This document shows, piece after piece, positions 1 to 8,803 of a stretch of 22,206 nt of DNA. A program made the position numbers and the translations under genes. The stretch comes from Pseudomonadota bacterium. GTDB lineage: Bacteria; Pseudomonadota; Gammaproteobacteria; Burkholderiales; Burkholderiaceae. The DNA lies in contig JAJXUC010000052.1 in assembly GCA_021783435.1 (NCBI GenBank), positions 1 through 22,206 on the forward strand, given 5' to 3'. The number at the start of each line of letters is the position of its first letter. Within the stretch, counting starts at the first letter, position 1. The notes beneath the pieces are model-generated. The model did no database searches, had not been told where the DNA came from, and worked only from the letters and a program-made list of their open reading frames with translations.

Positions 1-134
1 CCATGCGCGCCCACTGGAACAGCGGCCTGCAAACCGTGCAACGCACCCTCGCCCACACCCACTGGTTCGACCTGCCCAGCGCCGATCGCCCCTTCGTCAC
101 GCACGACGTGCATCGGCAAGACGCGGCGGACTGA
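1..134 (+). CDS. C-terminal end of a patatin-like phospholipase family protein (DUF3734-like), partial
   Basis: The frame is open from the window edge to a TGA at 132-134, giving the last 43 or so residues. They include a tract reading MRAHWNSGLQ followed about 24 residues later by FVTHDVHR. That pattern, a tryptophan-containing helix about trimming leading to a 'TxDxHR'-like end, resembles the DUF3734 tail found after the patatin domain in proteobacterial patatin-like proteins. The catalytic Ser-Asp dyad would lie outside the window, so function rests only on this tail. It converges on the helicase gene with 26 bases between the two stops. Family assignment is from memory of the tail pattern and is moderate at best. 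Confidence 0.5.
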   Translation, partial: MRAHWNSGLQTVQRTLAHTHWFDLPSADRPFVTHDVHRQDAAD

Positions 135-160
135 ACCACTGCCCTCCGCGGCGCTCCGCC

Positions 161-2149
161 TCACATCGCCGCGACGCCGTCTGCCTCGCCCTGCTTGCGC
201 ACTTTCATCGCCGCGATGCGTGCCAGCGCCGCGGCGCGGCCATCCACCTTGGGCAGCTCGGCGCGCAGCTCGGTGAGAAAACGGCTGGGCTCGGGACTGC
301 GGCTGCTGCGACCGGCGGCGCGGCGCTTGCGGCAGTGGCTCAGCACCAGGGTCTGGCGCGCGCGCGTCACGCCCACATACATCAAGCGGCGCTCCTCCTC
401 CAGGCCGGTGTCGGTGAGCGGCCTGTCTTCGGTGAAAAACGGCAGCAGCCCCTCCTCGCACCCGGCCAGCACCACATGCTGCCACTCCAGGCCCTTGGCG
501 GCGTGCAGGGTGGAGAGGGTGACGGCATCCTGCCGGTCGCCACGCTCGGCGAGCTGGGTGATGAGCGCGACCATCTGCGCCATGCGCTTCAGGCTGGCGC
601 CGTCTTCCTCGGCCTTGCGGGTGATCCAGTCGCAGAAGTCGCCGACGTTGCTCCAGCGCTGGCTGGCTTCGCGCTCGTTGTCGGCGGTTTCACGCAGATG
701 CGCCTCGTAGCCGATGGCCGCGAGCAACTCGCGCAGCAAGGGGCCGGCGGGCTCGGTGCGTTCGCGCCAGTCGATGTCGTGCATCAGGCGGGCGAATTCG
801 CGCAGGCCTTCGGCGTGGCGCGCACCGACGATGCCGGGCAGGGCCTCGCGGAACAGCGCGTCGAACAGCGACACCTTCCACTGCGTGGCGAACGCGCCCA
901 GGCTCTTGAGCGTGGCCGCGCCGATGCCGCGCTTGGGCGTGGTGACGGCGCGCAGGAAGGCGGGATCGTCGTCGGGGTTGGCCAGCAGGCGCAAGTAGGC
1001 GCACACGTCCTTGATCTCGGCACGCTCGAAAAAACTCTGGCCGCCGCTGACCACGTAAGGAAGGTTGGCGCGGCGCAGCGCCTGCTCGATGGGGCGGCTC
1101 TGGTGATTGGCGCGATACAGCACGGCGATGTCCGACAGCTTCGCGCCGCGCCCGCCGCGCAGCGCCTGGATGCGGGCGACGATGCGCTCGGCCTCGTCGT
1201 CGTCGCTGTCGGCCTCGCGCACCTCCACGGCGTCGCCCTCGCCGTGGTCGCTCCACAGGCTTTTGGGGTAGAGCTTGGGGTTGGCGGCGATCACCGCATT
1301 GGCGGCGCGCAGGATGGCGCTGGTCGAGCGGTAGTTCTGCTCCAGCTTGATGACCTCCAGCGCGGGATAGTCCAGCGGCAACTGCCGCAGGTTGTCGAGC
1401 GTGGCGCCGCGCCAGCCGTAGATGCTCTGGTCGTCGTCGCCCACCGCGGTGAAACGGCCCTGCGTGCCCGCCAGCAGCTTGAGCAACTGGTACTGCGCGT
1501 CGCTGGTGTCCTGGTATTCGTCGACCAGCAGGTAGCGCAGACGCGCGTTCCAGCGCTCGCGCACGTCCGCGTGCTGCTGCAGCAGGCGCAGGGGCAGCAC
1601 CATCAGGTCGTCGAAGTCCACCGCCTGGTAGGCGTTGAGCTGCTCGGCGTAGCGCAGCCAGACCTTGGCCGCCTGCGCGTCTTCCGGGGTCTGCGCCTGG
1701 CGCGCGGCATCGTGCGGGTCGAGCAGCGCGCTTTTCCACTGGCTGATGCGCCACTGCCAACTGCGGGCGAGCTTGGCGTCGGTGGTGCCGCCTGCCTCGC
1801 GCAGCAGGCTGCCGACGTCGTCGCTGTCGAGGATGGAGAACTGCGGCTTCAGGCCCAGCGCCTGGCCGTCCTCTCGCAGCATGCGCACGCCCAGCGCGTG
1901 GAAGGTGGCGATGACCAGGCCCTGCGCCGCCTTGCGGTCGTCGAGCAGAACTTTGGCACGCTCGCGCATTTCAGCGGCGGCCTTGTTGGTGAAGGTGATG
2001 GCGGCAATTTCAGTGGGCGCATAGCCAGCCTGGAGCAGGCGCGCGATCTTGTGGGTGATGACACGGGTCTTGCCGCTGCCGGCGCCGGCGATCACCAGGC
2101 AAGGGCCGCCGAGATGCGAGACGGCACGTTCCTGGGCAGCGTTGAGCAT
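161..2149 (-). CDS. rep: ATP-dependent DNA helicase Rep (UvrD/Rep family, SF1A)
   Basis: A 662-residue superfamily 1A 3'-5' helicase, close to the 673 residues of E. coli Rep. Visible motifs in order: Walker A GAGSGKT at residues 22-28, TFTNKAAAEM (motif Ia), the DEYQDT Walker B box, GDDDQSIYGWRG (motif III), LEQNYRS (motif IV), TLHAAKGLEW (motif V) and VTRARQ (motif VI). Rep removes proteins ahead of replication forks and helps restart; the N-terminus (GPCLVIAGAGSGKTRVITHKI) is more Rep-like than UvrD-like. The open frame extends upstream to 2476 but that part is low-complexity Arg/Pro/Ser and overlaps the GST gene antisense-fashion, so I start at the ATG at 2149, directly before the conserved LNAAQ. 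No strong ribosome binding site is visible. It is the last gene of a minus-strand run and lies 82 bases after the GST gene. Confidence 0.93.
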   Translation of the reverse strand: MLNAAQERAVSHLGGPCLVIAGAGSGKTRVITHKIARLLQAGYAPTEIAAITFTNKAAAEMRERAKVLLDDRKAAQGLVIATFHALGVRMLREDGQALGLKPQFSILDSDDVGSLLREAGGTTDAKLARSWQWRISQWKSALLDPHDAARQAQTPEDAQAAKVWLRYAEQLNAYQAVDFDDLMVLPLRLLQQHADVRERWNARLRYLLVDEYQDTSDAQYQLLKLLAGTQGRFTAVGDDDQSIYGWRGATLDNLRQLPLDYPALEVIKLEQNYRSTSAILRAANAVIAANPKLYPKSLWSDHGEGDAVEVREADSDDDEAERIVARIQALRGGRGAKLSDIAVLYRANHQSRPIEQALRRANLPYVVSGGQSFFERAEIKDVCAYLRLLANPDDDPAFLRAVTTPKRGIGAATLKSLGAFATQWKVSLFDALFREALPGIVGARHAEGLREFARLMHDIDWRERTEPAGPLLRELLAAIGYEAHLRETADNEREASQRWSNVGDFCDWITRKAEEDGASLKRMAQMVALITQLAERGDRQDAVTLSTLHAAKGLEWQHVVLAGCEEGLLPFFTEDRPLTDTGLEEERRLMYVGVTRARQTLVLSHCRKRRAAGRSSRSPEPSRFLTELRAELPKVDGRAAALARIAAMKVRKQGEADGVAAM

Positions 2150-2187
2150 GGAGGTTTGGGATGGAGCGAGAGCGAATGGGGGAAGCC

Positions 2188-2210
2188 CCGACCCGGGCGG
2201 CCGGGTTCGG
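2188..2210 (-). terminator. GC-rich hairpin between GST gene and rep
   Basis: Between the stop of the GST gene and the start of rep the DNA can form a stem of about 9 base pairs with one mismatch around a four-base loop (arms CCGACCCGG and CCGGGTTCGG). There is no T-run after it in the minus direction, so if it acts it is a pause or a processing signal, not a classical intrinsic terminator. Functional role is inference. Confidence 0.25.
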
Positions 2211-2231
2211 CGCCGGTGTCGCGGCTGGCGG

Positions 2232-2897
2232 CTAGGACCAGTCCGGCCGCGAACGATAAGGCTCGTCGGCGGGGATGAAGTCGTGTTCGGCACGGCCCTC
2301 GTCGCACCACTGGCGCACCGCCGGCACGTCGAGCACGCGGCGGGCATAGGCCGCGGCAAAGTCGGGCAGCTTGGGGACATAGGTGCGGAAGCGGGCGCAG
2401 ACCGGCGCATAGAACGCATCGGCCGCGCCGAAGGCGCCGAACAGGAACGGGCCGCCACTGGCACGCAGCGCGCCATCCCACAAGGCGCAGATGCGGTCGA
2501 TGTCGCGCTGCACTGCCAGATTCCAGCCCAGGCCTGGACATTCGGCCTCGATGTTCATCGGCATCTGCTGGCGCAGGGACTGGAAGCCCGCGTGCATGGC
2601 CGCGCACAGCACGCGGGCGCGGGCGCGCTGCGCGGCATCGGCAGGCCAGATGGCATGCTGCGGAAAACGCTCGGCCAGGCACTCGACGATGGCCAGGGTG
2701 TCGGGCACGACGAGGTCGCCATCCAACAGCACGGGGACGGTCTGTGTCGGCGTGATGGGCGCCAGCGCGGCGTAGAACTCGGGGCTGTCCAGGCGCAGTT
2801 TGCGCTCGGCGAAGGCAATGCCGAAGTGGCGCAGCAAGACCCAGGGCCGCATCGACCAGGACGAGTAATTCTTGCTGCCGATGATGAGGGTGAACAT
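2232..2897 (-). CDS. Glutathione S-transferase family protein
   Basis: A 221-residue soluble protein of normal GST length. The N-terminal thioredoxin-fold domain opens with FTLIIGSKNYSSWSMRPW; the SSWS segment (residues 12-15) carries the candidate catalytic serine, as in proteobacterial GSTs of this 'KNYSSWS' type. The cis-proline signature TVPVLLDG and the following VVPDTLAIVECLAE, which contacts glutathione, are both present. The rest is a helical C-terminal domain. Substrate cannot be told from sequence; such proteins conjugate glutathione to electrophiles or reduce disulfides in the cytoplasm. The ATG at 2897 was chosen because it directly precedes the first beta strand; the open frame upstream overlaps the epimerase gene. 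It starts 13 bases after the epimerase stop, so the two are probably cotranscribed. Confidence 0.9.
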   Translation of the reverse strand: MFTLIIGSKNYSSWSMRPWVLLRHFGIAFAERKLRLDSPEFYAALAPITPTQTVPVLLDGDLVVPDTLAIVECLAERFPQHAIWPADAAQRARARVLCAAMHAGFQSLRQQMPMNIEAECPGLGWNLAVQRDIDRICALWDGALRASGGPFLFGAFGAADAFYAPVCARFRTYVPKLPDFAAAYARRVLDVPAVRQWCDEGRAEHDFIPADEPYRSRPDWS

Positions 2898-2910
2898 GGG
2901 CTGCGCGCCT

Positions 2911-3897
2911 TCAGCGCCCGGCGGTGGCGCGCAGTTGGCTGTAGCGCGTCTCGGGGTCGCGCCCGGACAGGTAGTCCGGGGCGATGGCCTCCAGGCCGTA
3001 GGGTCGGGCCACGCCGAGTTCGGGGGCAAAACCCGGAAACTGGCCGCTGGCGACGTTGGGCACACGCATGGAGTCGAGGTTGTCGCGGCTCATCAGCGGC
3101 TCGCCGGGGGCGCATTCCATCAGCAGCGCCGTGAGTCTGGCCAACGGCGCGGGCAGCGCGATGACCGGACGGCCCCGACCTTGGTTGATGCCCGCCCACC
3201 GGCCCGAGAGCTTGACCAGTTCAGCCAGCGTGTAGACCTGTGGGCCGGTGAGTTCGTAGGTCTTGCCGATGGTGGCATCGGCCTGCGGACCGATGAGCGC
3301 GTGCTGCATGGCCTGCACCACGTCGCCGGCATACACCGGGGCGAAGCGTGCGTTGGCCCCGCCCAGCAGCACCACCGGCAGCAGGCGCTGCAAGCGGACG
3401 AACAGGCTGAGGAAGTTGTCGCCTGGGCCGAACACCACCGAGGGCCGCAGGATGGTCCAGCGCAGGCCGTCCTGCGCGCGCACCGCGGCTTCGCCGTCGC
3501 CCTTGGAGCGCAGGTACATGGAGGGGCCGTTCGGATCGGCACCGATGGCGCTGACATGCACCAGACGGCTGGCGCCGCTGGCCATGCAGGCGGCGGCCAG
3601 GTTTTGCGGCAGGCGCACATGGGCGCGGGCGAAGTCGCCGCCATAAGGCTTGCCGCCGCGGCCGTGAAGGATGCCGACGAGGTTCACCGCCGCGTCCTGC
3701 CCGTGCATGAGGCGCTCCAGCGTGGCAGGGTCGAAGGTGTCGATCTGCACCACGTCCACCGTGGGCAGGGGCAGCAGATGCTTGGCCCGTTCACGCCGCC
3801 GCGTGGGCACCAGCACCCGGCAACCCGCCGCGCTCAGGCGCGCCACGAGTTGCGAACCGATGAAACCCGAACCCCCGAAAACCACGATGTTCTGCAT
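2911..3897 (-). CDS. NAD(P)-binding epimerase/dehydratase-like protein (complex I NDUFA9-type atypical SDR)
   Basis: A 328-residue atypical short-chain dehydrogenase. The Rossmann dinucleotide motif G-x-x-G-x-x-G is at residues 8-14 (GGSGFIG), and a YLRSK tract gives the Tyr-x-x-x-Lys pair after a VHVSAIGAD strand. The pattern VVFGGSGFIGSQLVARL, then NLVGILHG and ILRPSVVFGPGDNFL, is that of the group related to the NDUFA9 accessory subunit of respiratory complex I, common in betaproteobacteria beside a lytic transglycosylase gene. The natural substrate is unknown; NDUFA9-like members often bind NADPH structurally. The start at 3897 is the first ATG before the nucleotide-binding strand. It lies 92 bases after the transglycosylase stop and 13 bases before the GST gene. 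Confidence 0.88.
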   Translation of the reverse strand: MQNIVVFGGSGFIGSQLVARLSAAGCRVLVPTRRRERAKHLLPLPTVDVVQIDTFDPATLERLMHGQDAAVNLVGILHGRGGKPYGGDFARAHVRLPQNLAAACMASGASRLVHVSAIGADPNGPSMYLRSKGDGEAAVRAQDGLRWTILRPSVVFGPGDNFLSLFVRLQRLLPVVLLGGANARFAPVYAGDVVQAMQHALIGPQADATIGKTYELTGPQVYTLAELVKLSGRWAGINQGRGRPVIALPAPLARLTALLMECAPGEPLMSRDNLDSMRVPNVASGQFPGFAPELGVARPYGLEAIAPDYLSGRDPETRYSQLRATAGR

Positions 3898-3956
3898 CGA
3901 TATCCCTATGAGCTGTTTGCTTGCGCGCGTTGAACGCCGACGGCCTGCTGCGTGCT

Positions 3957-3974
3957 GATACGGTTGGCCGTATC
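3957..3974 (-). terminator. Small perfect hairpin between transglycosylase and epimerase genes
   Basis: A 7-base perfect inverted repeat (GATACGG and CCGTATC) with a four-base loop sits 16 bases... that is, between the transglycosylase gene end and the epimerase start. No T-run follows it in the minus direction. It could slow or partly stop transcription or protect an RNA end; the role is inference. Confidence 0.25.
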
Positions 3975-3989
3975 CCGGGTCACAGGCAA

Positions 3990-6077
3990 TCAGGGCAGCG
4001 CTTCGACGTCGGCTTGCTGCTGCGTTTGCGGCCCCACCTGGCCCAGACGCGATTTTAAGGATTGCGGCTGGCCGGTGAGCAGGGCCGCGTACACCGTGGC
4101 ATTGGCCAGCACATGCTTGACATAGTCGCGCGTTTCGGGAATCGGAATGTTCTCGGTGAAGATGGCTCCGGACAGGTCGGGCTGGTCGGGCAGGCCCATG
4201 TTGCGCCAGCGCGCCGGGCGCCCCGGGCCGGCGTTGTAGCCCGCCGCGGCCAGCGCCTCGGAGCCGTCGAAGCGCTGCAGCAGCATGTCGAGATAGGCCG
4301 AGCCCAGGGTGACGTTGGTGTTGACATGGGCGATGCGGTCGGGGGCGTAGTCGCCCATGCCGATCTTGTTCGCCACCCAGCGCGCCGTGGCCGGCATGAG
4401 TTGCATCAGCCCGTTGGCGCCGACCCAGGAGCGAATGCCGGCAATGAAGCGCGACTCTTGCCGGATGAGGCCGAACAGGAAGGCCTCGTTCACGTTGGTG
4501 GATTTCGCCGCGGCGCCAATGGCGTCGCGGTAGGGCATGGCGTAGCGCTGCGACCAGTCGACCCCGCCCTTGACGCGCTCGCTGGTGTTGATGCACAGCA
4601 GCCAGACCTGCTGGTTGCAAGCCACTTGCGCCGCGGCCTGCAATTGCTCGTTGCTCAAGCCGCGCAGGGTGAAGTTCCACTCGCGCACCGCCGGGGTGTA
4701 GAGGTTGAGCTGGAACAGCGCCAGCGCGCGCTGGAAGCCGGGCTGCCGGGCCTGGGCCTGCACGTCTTGCGCCAGCGGCGTGGGCAGTGAAGCCGGCAGG
4801 CTGATCTTCATCCCCAGCGCCTCGGTGGCCAGTTGACCGTAGTAGCTCCACGGGCTGGCCACCTGCGCGAACAGCGCCTGGGCCTCGATGGGATGGCCGA
4901 GTTCGCGCTGTGCCATCGCGTGCCAATACGTCCAGTCGGGGCGCTGCGCATCGGCTCCGGTGAGCTGGCGGCTGGCCTGCTCGACCAGCGCCCAGTCATG
5001 CGCCCGCAGAGCCGCGCGCACCATCCATTCCAGGGTGGAGTCGGCGGGGCGGTAGTCGGGATCGATGTGCCGCGCCTGGGAGAACCACATGGCGGCGTTG
5101 GGCGAGAGTTGCAGCGCGCCGCTGCGGGCTGCACGGTAGGCGATGGCAGCGCGGTCTTCGATCGGCAGTGCCGTGAAGCTGCCCAGCAGCAGACGCATGG
5201 TCTGTTCCGGGTCCTGCTGCCCCAGCCGCAGGAGTGCCAGCACCAGAAACTGGCGATGCAGGGTGCCACGCGGCACCCCCTGGCGCGCGTCGTTCAGCAC
5301 CAGGCGCAAGGGGTTGCGGGCGGCGGCGTCGATGCCTTGCCAGGCGCCGACCGGCAGGTTCGGGGCGAAGCTCAAGGCGGCCTTGAATTGCTCGTCCTCG
5401 AAAAACCGCCGCAGGCGCAGCCAGAGTTGATGCTGGCTGATCTTGCCCGCCGCCAGCAGGCTGCGCGCGGCGCTGTTGCAGCCGGCGCCGCCGTATTTCT
5501 GCCCGGTCCAGAGTTTGAGCACCTCGGCGCTGGTGTCGCGGTTCCGGGTCTCGAACTGGCGCTGCAGGTCGTAACACTGCACCTGCGGGTCGTCGCGCAT
5601 GATGAAGTCGGGGTAGACCTTGGCAAAATCGTCCCAGTCCTGGCGCCGGCCGAGTTCGAGCAGCCAGTCGTTGCGCAGGCGGTCGAGCACATAGGTGTTG
5701 GGGTAGCGCTGCGCAAAACGGTCGAAATCGGCCTGCGTCATGCGCATCAGGTCGGGCTGGGTCGCCCAGTACGCCACCCAGGGTTCGAGCAGATTGCCGC
5801 GCAACTGCGACAGCGCGTCCTGGGCCGGCTTGGGGTCGCCGCGCTGGAAGCCTTGCGAGGCCTGCAGGATGAGCTGGTCGGCGGCGTCGTTGGCGAAAGG
5901 CTGGCTGGCCGTCTGCATGGTGTCGGGGGCGCTGGCCGGCATCTGTGCCCAGGCCGTGCCTGCGGTGACGGCGAGGGGCGCAAGGCTCAATGCGAGACTC
6001 AGCACCAACGCCCCCAACCGGGACCATCCTCCTCGCCGCGGGAGACGCTTGGGCGAGGGCACAATATGCAAGACCAT
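3990..6077 (-). CDS. slt: Soluble lytic murein transglycosylase (Slt70-like)
   Basis: A 695-residue periplasmic enzyme that cleaves peptidoglycan between MurNAc and GlcNAc, forming 1,6-anhydro ends. The N-terminus has a basic stretch (KRLPRRGGW), a hydrophobic core (LGALVLSLALSLAPLAV) and a cleavage-like TAWAQ, so it is a secreted protein. The middle is a long alpha-superhelix typical of Slt70. The C-terminal catalytic domain shows LIRQESRF with candidate catalytic Glu541, then NGLMQLMPATA and AGYNAGPGR. Two in-frame ATGs are possible, at 6092 and 6077; I prefer 6077 because a GGAG lies nine bases before it. It is probably the first gene of the run leading to rep and is divergent from the cyclo-ligase gene. 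Confidence 0.92.
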   Translation of the reverse strand: MVLHIVPSPKRLPRRGGWSRLGALVLSLALSLAPLAVTAGTAWAQMPASAPDTMQTASQPFANDAADQLILQASQGFQRGDPKPAQDALSQLRGNLLEPWVAYWATQPDLMRMTQADFDRFAQRYPNTYVLDRLRNDWLLELGRRQDWDDFAKVYPDFIMRDDPQVQCYDLQRQFETRNRDTSAEVLKLWTGQKYGGAGCNSAARSLLAAGKISQHQLWLRLRRFFEDEQFKAALSFAPNLPVGAWQGIDAAARNPLRLVLNDARQGVPRGTLHRQFLVLALLRLGQQDPEQTMRLLLGSFTALPIEDRAAIAYRAARSGALQLSPNAAMWFSQARHIDPDYRPADSTLEWMVRAALRAHDWALVEQASRQLTGADAQRPDWTYWHAMAQRELGHPIEAQALFAQVASPWSYYGQLATEALGMKISLPASLPTPLAQDVQAQARQPGFQRALALFQLNLYTPAVREWNFTLRGLSNEQLQAAAQVACNQQVWLLCINTSERVKGGVDWSQRYAMPYRDAIGAAAKSTNVNEAFLFGLIRQESRFIAGIRSWVGANGLMQLMPATARWVANKIGMGDYAPDRIAHVNTNVTLGSAYLDMLLQRFDGSEALAAAGYNAGPGRPARWRNMGLPDQPDLSGAIFTENIPIPETRDYVKHVLANATVYAALLTGQPQSLKSRLGQVGPQTQQQADVEALP

Positions 6078-6107
6078 GTCGGCAAACTCCATAGACCGAA
6101 GCTTAGC

Positions 6108-6734
6108 GTGAGCCCCTCCTCCCTGACACCCATTCCCCGCGAAAGCGCAGGTGAAGACCGTGTCGCGCTGCGCCGCGCCCTCATCGCGCGGCGCGAACAG
6201 CTGCCCGACCGCCGTGCGAAGGAAGCCGCACTCACCGCCGCCGTGGTGCGCACCGTCGCGGCGATCGAACCCCGCTGCCTTGGGGCCTATTGCGCCACGC
6301 GCGGCGAGTTCGACCCGATGCCCGCGCTGCGGCAACTGGCGCAAGCCCTGCCCGACATGCAATTCGCCTTGCCGGTGGTGGATGCGGTGGCACGGCAGAT
6401 GCGCTTCATGGCCTGGACGCCGGACGCGGCGCTGCAAGCCGGGACCTACGGCATTGCCGTGCCGGTGGACCAAAGCCGCAGGGTGGAGCCCGATGCCCTG
6501 CTGGTGCCCTGCGTCGGCTTCGTCCCGGCCGGACTGCGCCTGGGCTATGGCGGCGGCTACTACGACCGCTACCTGGCCGGCCGGGGCGACGTCTACACCA
6601 TCGGCCTGGCCTTCGATCTCTGCCAACTCGAGGCGCTGCGCGCCGAACCACACGACCACCTGCTCGACCTCATCCTCACCGAAACCGGCAGCTTCGGCCT
6701 GGGAGCCGGCCTGCCGGGCGACGAGGAACCTTGA
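6108..6734 (+). CDS. fthC: 5-formyltetrahydrofolate cyclo-ligase
   Basis: A 208-residue enzyme that converts 5-formyltetrahydrofolate to 5,10-methenyltetrahydrofolate using ATP, recycling folate. The family signature is clear: the basic N-terminal VALRRALIARREQLP, the ATRGEFDPMP segment, and GLRLGYGGGYYDRYL near residues 145-160, which binds nucleotide and folate. It is also called ygfA. The start is uncertain. A GTG at 6108 gives a normal length; an in-frame ATG at 6066 would add 14 residues and would overlap the start of the divergent slt gene. Neither has a strong ribosome binding site. It overlaps mnmC by four bases (TTGA), so both are cotranscribed. Confidence 0.9.
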   Translation: MSPSSLTPIPRESAGEDRVALRRALIARREQLPDRRAKEAALTAAVVRTVAAIEPRCLGAYCATRGEFDPMPALRQLAQALPDMQFALPVVDAVARQMRFMAWTPDAALQAGTYGIAVPVDQSRRVEPDALLVPCVGFVPAGLRLGYGGGYYDRYLAGRGDVYTIGLAFDLCQLEALRAEPHDHLLDLILTETGSFGLGAGLPGDEEP

Positions 6735-8788
6735 GCCGCCCCGCGCCCATCCATCCGCAACCGCTGGCGCGCAACGCCGAGGGCCAGCCCTGCAGCGCAC
6801 GCGCGAGCGACGCGGGCGACGGGGCGCTGGGCCGGGCGCGCGCCGTGTTCCTCGATGGCTGCGGCCTGCTCGACGCGCCCCCGGCCTGGGCTGGGAGGCG
6901 GCAATTCGTGGTGCTGGAGACCGGCTTCGGCCGGGGCACCCGCTTCCTCGCCACCTGGCAAGCCTGGCTGGCCGATGCGGCGCGCCCCGACACGCTGCAC
7001 TGCGTCTGCGTGGAGTGGCATCCCCTCGCGGCCACAGACCTGATCGCGGCCTGCACCGACCCGTCACTGCTGCCCCTGGCGCACCAGCTCGCCGGCGCCT
7101 GGCCGCCCGCCATGCGCGGGCTGCACCAACTGCAATTCGCCGCCGGGCGCGTCAAGCTCACGCTGGCTCTGGGCGACGCGAGCGAGCTGCTGCCGCGGCT
7201 CGACCTCGGCGCCGATGCCATCTACCTCGGCGGCCTCACCGCCCTGGGCAACCCGGCCCTGCGGGAGCCCGGCGTCATCAAGGCCGCGGCCCGGCTGGCG
7301 CGACCCGGTGCGCGCCTGGCCAGCGCCAGCGTGGACCCTGCGCTGTGCGCCACGTTGCGACAAGCCGGATTCACACTGCGCAAACTGCCATGCGAAAACA
7401 CCCGAGCCGAGCGCCTGCAAGGCGTGTATGCGCCGCGCTGGCGGACCCGGCGCTTGGAGCCGCGCGACGCTGCAACAGGGGTCGAGCGTCACGCCCTGGT
7501 CATTGGCGCGGGACTGGCGGGAGCGGCAAGCGCGCAAGCCCTGGCCAGGCGGGGCTGGACGGTGGACGTGCTCGACGCCGGCTGCGCTGCGGCAGGCGCC
7601 TCGGCACTGCCGGCCGGGTTGGCGCATGCGCGCATCTCCGCCGATGATGATCGCCTCGCCCGCCTCGGCCGCGCCGGCCTGGCGGCCCTGGTCGCCGCCT
7701 TGCCCGGATCCGAGCGCCATGCCCTGTGGCAGGGGGGTGGACTGCTGCTGGCGGAACCAGACTCCGCCCTGCCCGACCTTGCCGCCATCGCCACCGCCCT
7801 GGCGCTTCCGTCCAGCGTCGCCGAGGTCGTGGACGCCGGCGAAGCGAGCCGGCGCACAGACGCGCAAGTCGATCAGGGCGGCTGGTGGCAGGCCGGTGGC
7901 GTGGCTGCGGCCGGCAGCCTGGTGCGCGCCTGGCTGGCCACGCCCGGCGTACGGCTGCAAGGCGCTGTGCGCGTGCAGCACTTGCGGCGCGCGCCGGGCT
8001 TCACCGCCGCGCAGCCTGCCCGCTCCGGTCATGCCATGGCACCTTGGCAGGCGTTGGACGCGACCGGGCATGTCCTGGCGCAGGCGCCGGTCTGCATCGT
8101 GGCCAGCGCGCTCGACGCGGCCCGGCTGCTGCGCGCCAGCGGCCTCGACCCAGGCGGTCCATGTCCGCGGGCGTCGCAGGGTTTGCCGTTGCGCGCCCAG
8201 GCAGGACAGGCCTTCCTCGTGCCCGCATCGTCCTTGCCCCGACTGGCACGCTTGCAACGGCCCCTGGTGGGTGGCGCTTATGTGCTGCCGCTGCCGCCTG
8301 CCGCGCTGCAGGCGCTGGGGCTGCCTGCCGGAGAACCCTGGCAACTCCTCGGGGCCACCTACGAGAACGACCCCGGGGCGCTGATGCCGATCGCTGCGGC
8401 CTGGGCGCACATCGCCCAGGAACTCGAGCCGCTGGTGGGCGCGTTGCCCGCTGCGCCTCCCGCCGAGGCGCGCGTGTTCCGGGGTGTGCGCGCCGTGGCC
8501 GCCGATCGCCTGCCCTGCGCCGGACCCTGGCCCGACTGGGAAGCCCTGGCGCGCGCCCGACCCGCGGCCCGGCAGCGTCCGGCCGATGAACTGCCGCCCC
8601 AGCCGGGGCTCTACCTGAGCACCGCCATGGGCTCGCGCGGCCTGACCCTGGCGGCCCTGGCGGCCGAGTGCATTGCCAGCCACATCGAAGGCGAGCCGGC
8701 CCCGCTGGAGCGCGACCTGCTGGCGGCACTGGCCCCTGGCCGCTTCGGCCTGCGCCGATCGCCGCGCCTCGACACCCCGGAGGCCTGA
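6731..8788 (+). CDS. mnmC: Bifunctional tRNA 5-methylaminomethyl-2-thiouridine modification protein MnmC, with divergent methyltransferase domain
   Basis: A 685-residue fusion, close to E. coli MnmC (668). MnmC acts on wobble uridine 34: the FAD domain removes carboxymethyl and the methyltransferase domain adds methyl to give mnm5(s2)U. The N-terminal SAM-binding loop ETGFGRG is at residues 63-69. The FAD-binding Rossmann motif GAGLAGAASAQALARRGW starts near 259, and the C-terminal ALGSRGL-like AMGSRGLTLA is present. The start is TTG at 6731, inside the stop of fthC, with GAGG four bases before it. Oddity: where E. coli has LDGFAPAKNP this protein has LGGLTALGNP (residues 166-175), losing the conserved Asp and Pro, and the upstream VYFS tract is also missing. 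The oxidase half looks intact. Gene identity is secure; methyltransferase activity is in doubt. Confidence 0.9.
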   Translation: MSRPAPIHPQPLARNAEGQPCSARASDAGDGALGRARAVFLDGCGLLDAPPAWAGRRQFVVLETGFGRGTRFLATWQAWLADAARPDTLHCVCVEWHPLAATDLIAACTDPSLLPLAHQLAGAWPPAMRGLHQLQFAAGRVKLTLALGDASELLPRLDLGADAIYLGGLTALGNPALREPGVIKAAARLARPGARLASASVDPALCATLRQAGFTLRKLPCENTRAERLQGVYAPRWRTRRLEPRDAATGVERHALVIGAGLAGAASAQALARRGWTVDVLDAGCAAAGASALPAGLAHARISADDDRLARLGRAGLAALVAALPGSERHALWQGGGLLLAEPDSALPDLAAIATALALPSSVAEVVDAGEASRRTDAQVDQGGWWQAGGVAAAGSLVRAWLATPGVRLQGAVRVQHLRRAPGFTAAQPARSGHAMAPWQALDATGHVLAQAPVCIVASALDAARLLRASGLDPGGPCPRASQGLPLRAQAGQAFLVPASSLPRLARLQRPLVGGAYVLPLPPAALQALGLPAGEPWQLLGATYENDPGALMPIAAAWAHIAQELEPLVGALPAAPPAEARVFRGVRAVAADRLPCAGPWPDWEALARARPAARQRPADELPPQPGLYLSTAMGSRGLTLAALAAECIASHIEGEPAPLERDLLAALAPGRFGLRRSPRLDTPEA

Positions 8789-8803
8789 AACCGGTCGCTC
8801 GGC

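Noticed and set aside
335..2278. Long plus-strand open frame of 647 codons
   Set aside because: It lies antisense to rep, whose helicase motifs are complete; its Gly/Ala/Leu/Val-rich product matches no family. High GC content keeps antisense frames open.
7064..8683. Long minus-strand open frame of 539 codons
   Set aside because: Antisense to the FAD and methyltransferase domains of mnmC; low-complexity Gly/Arg/Ala product.
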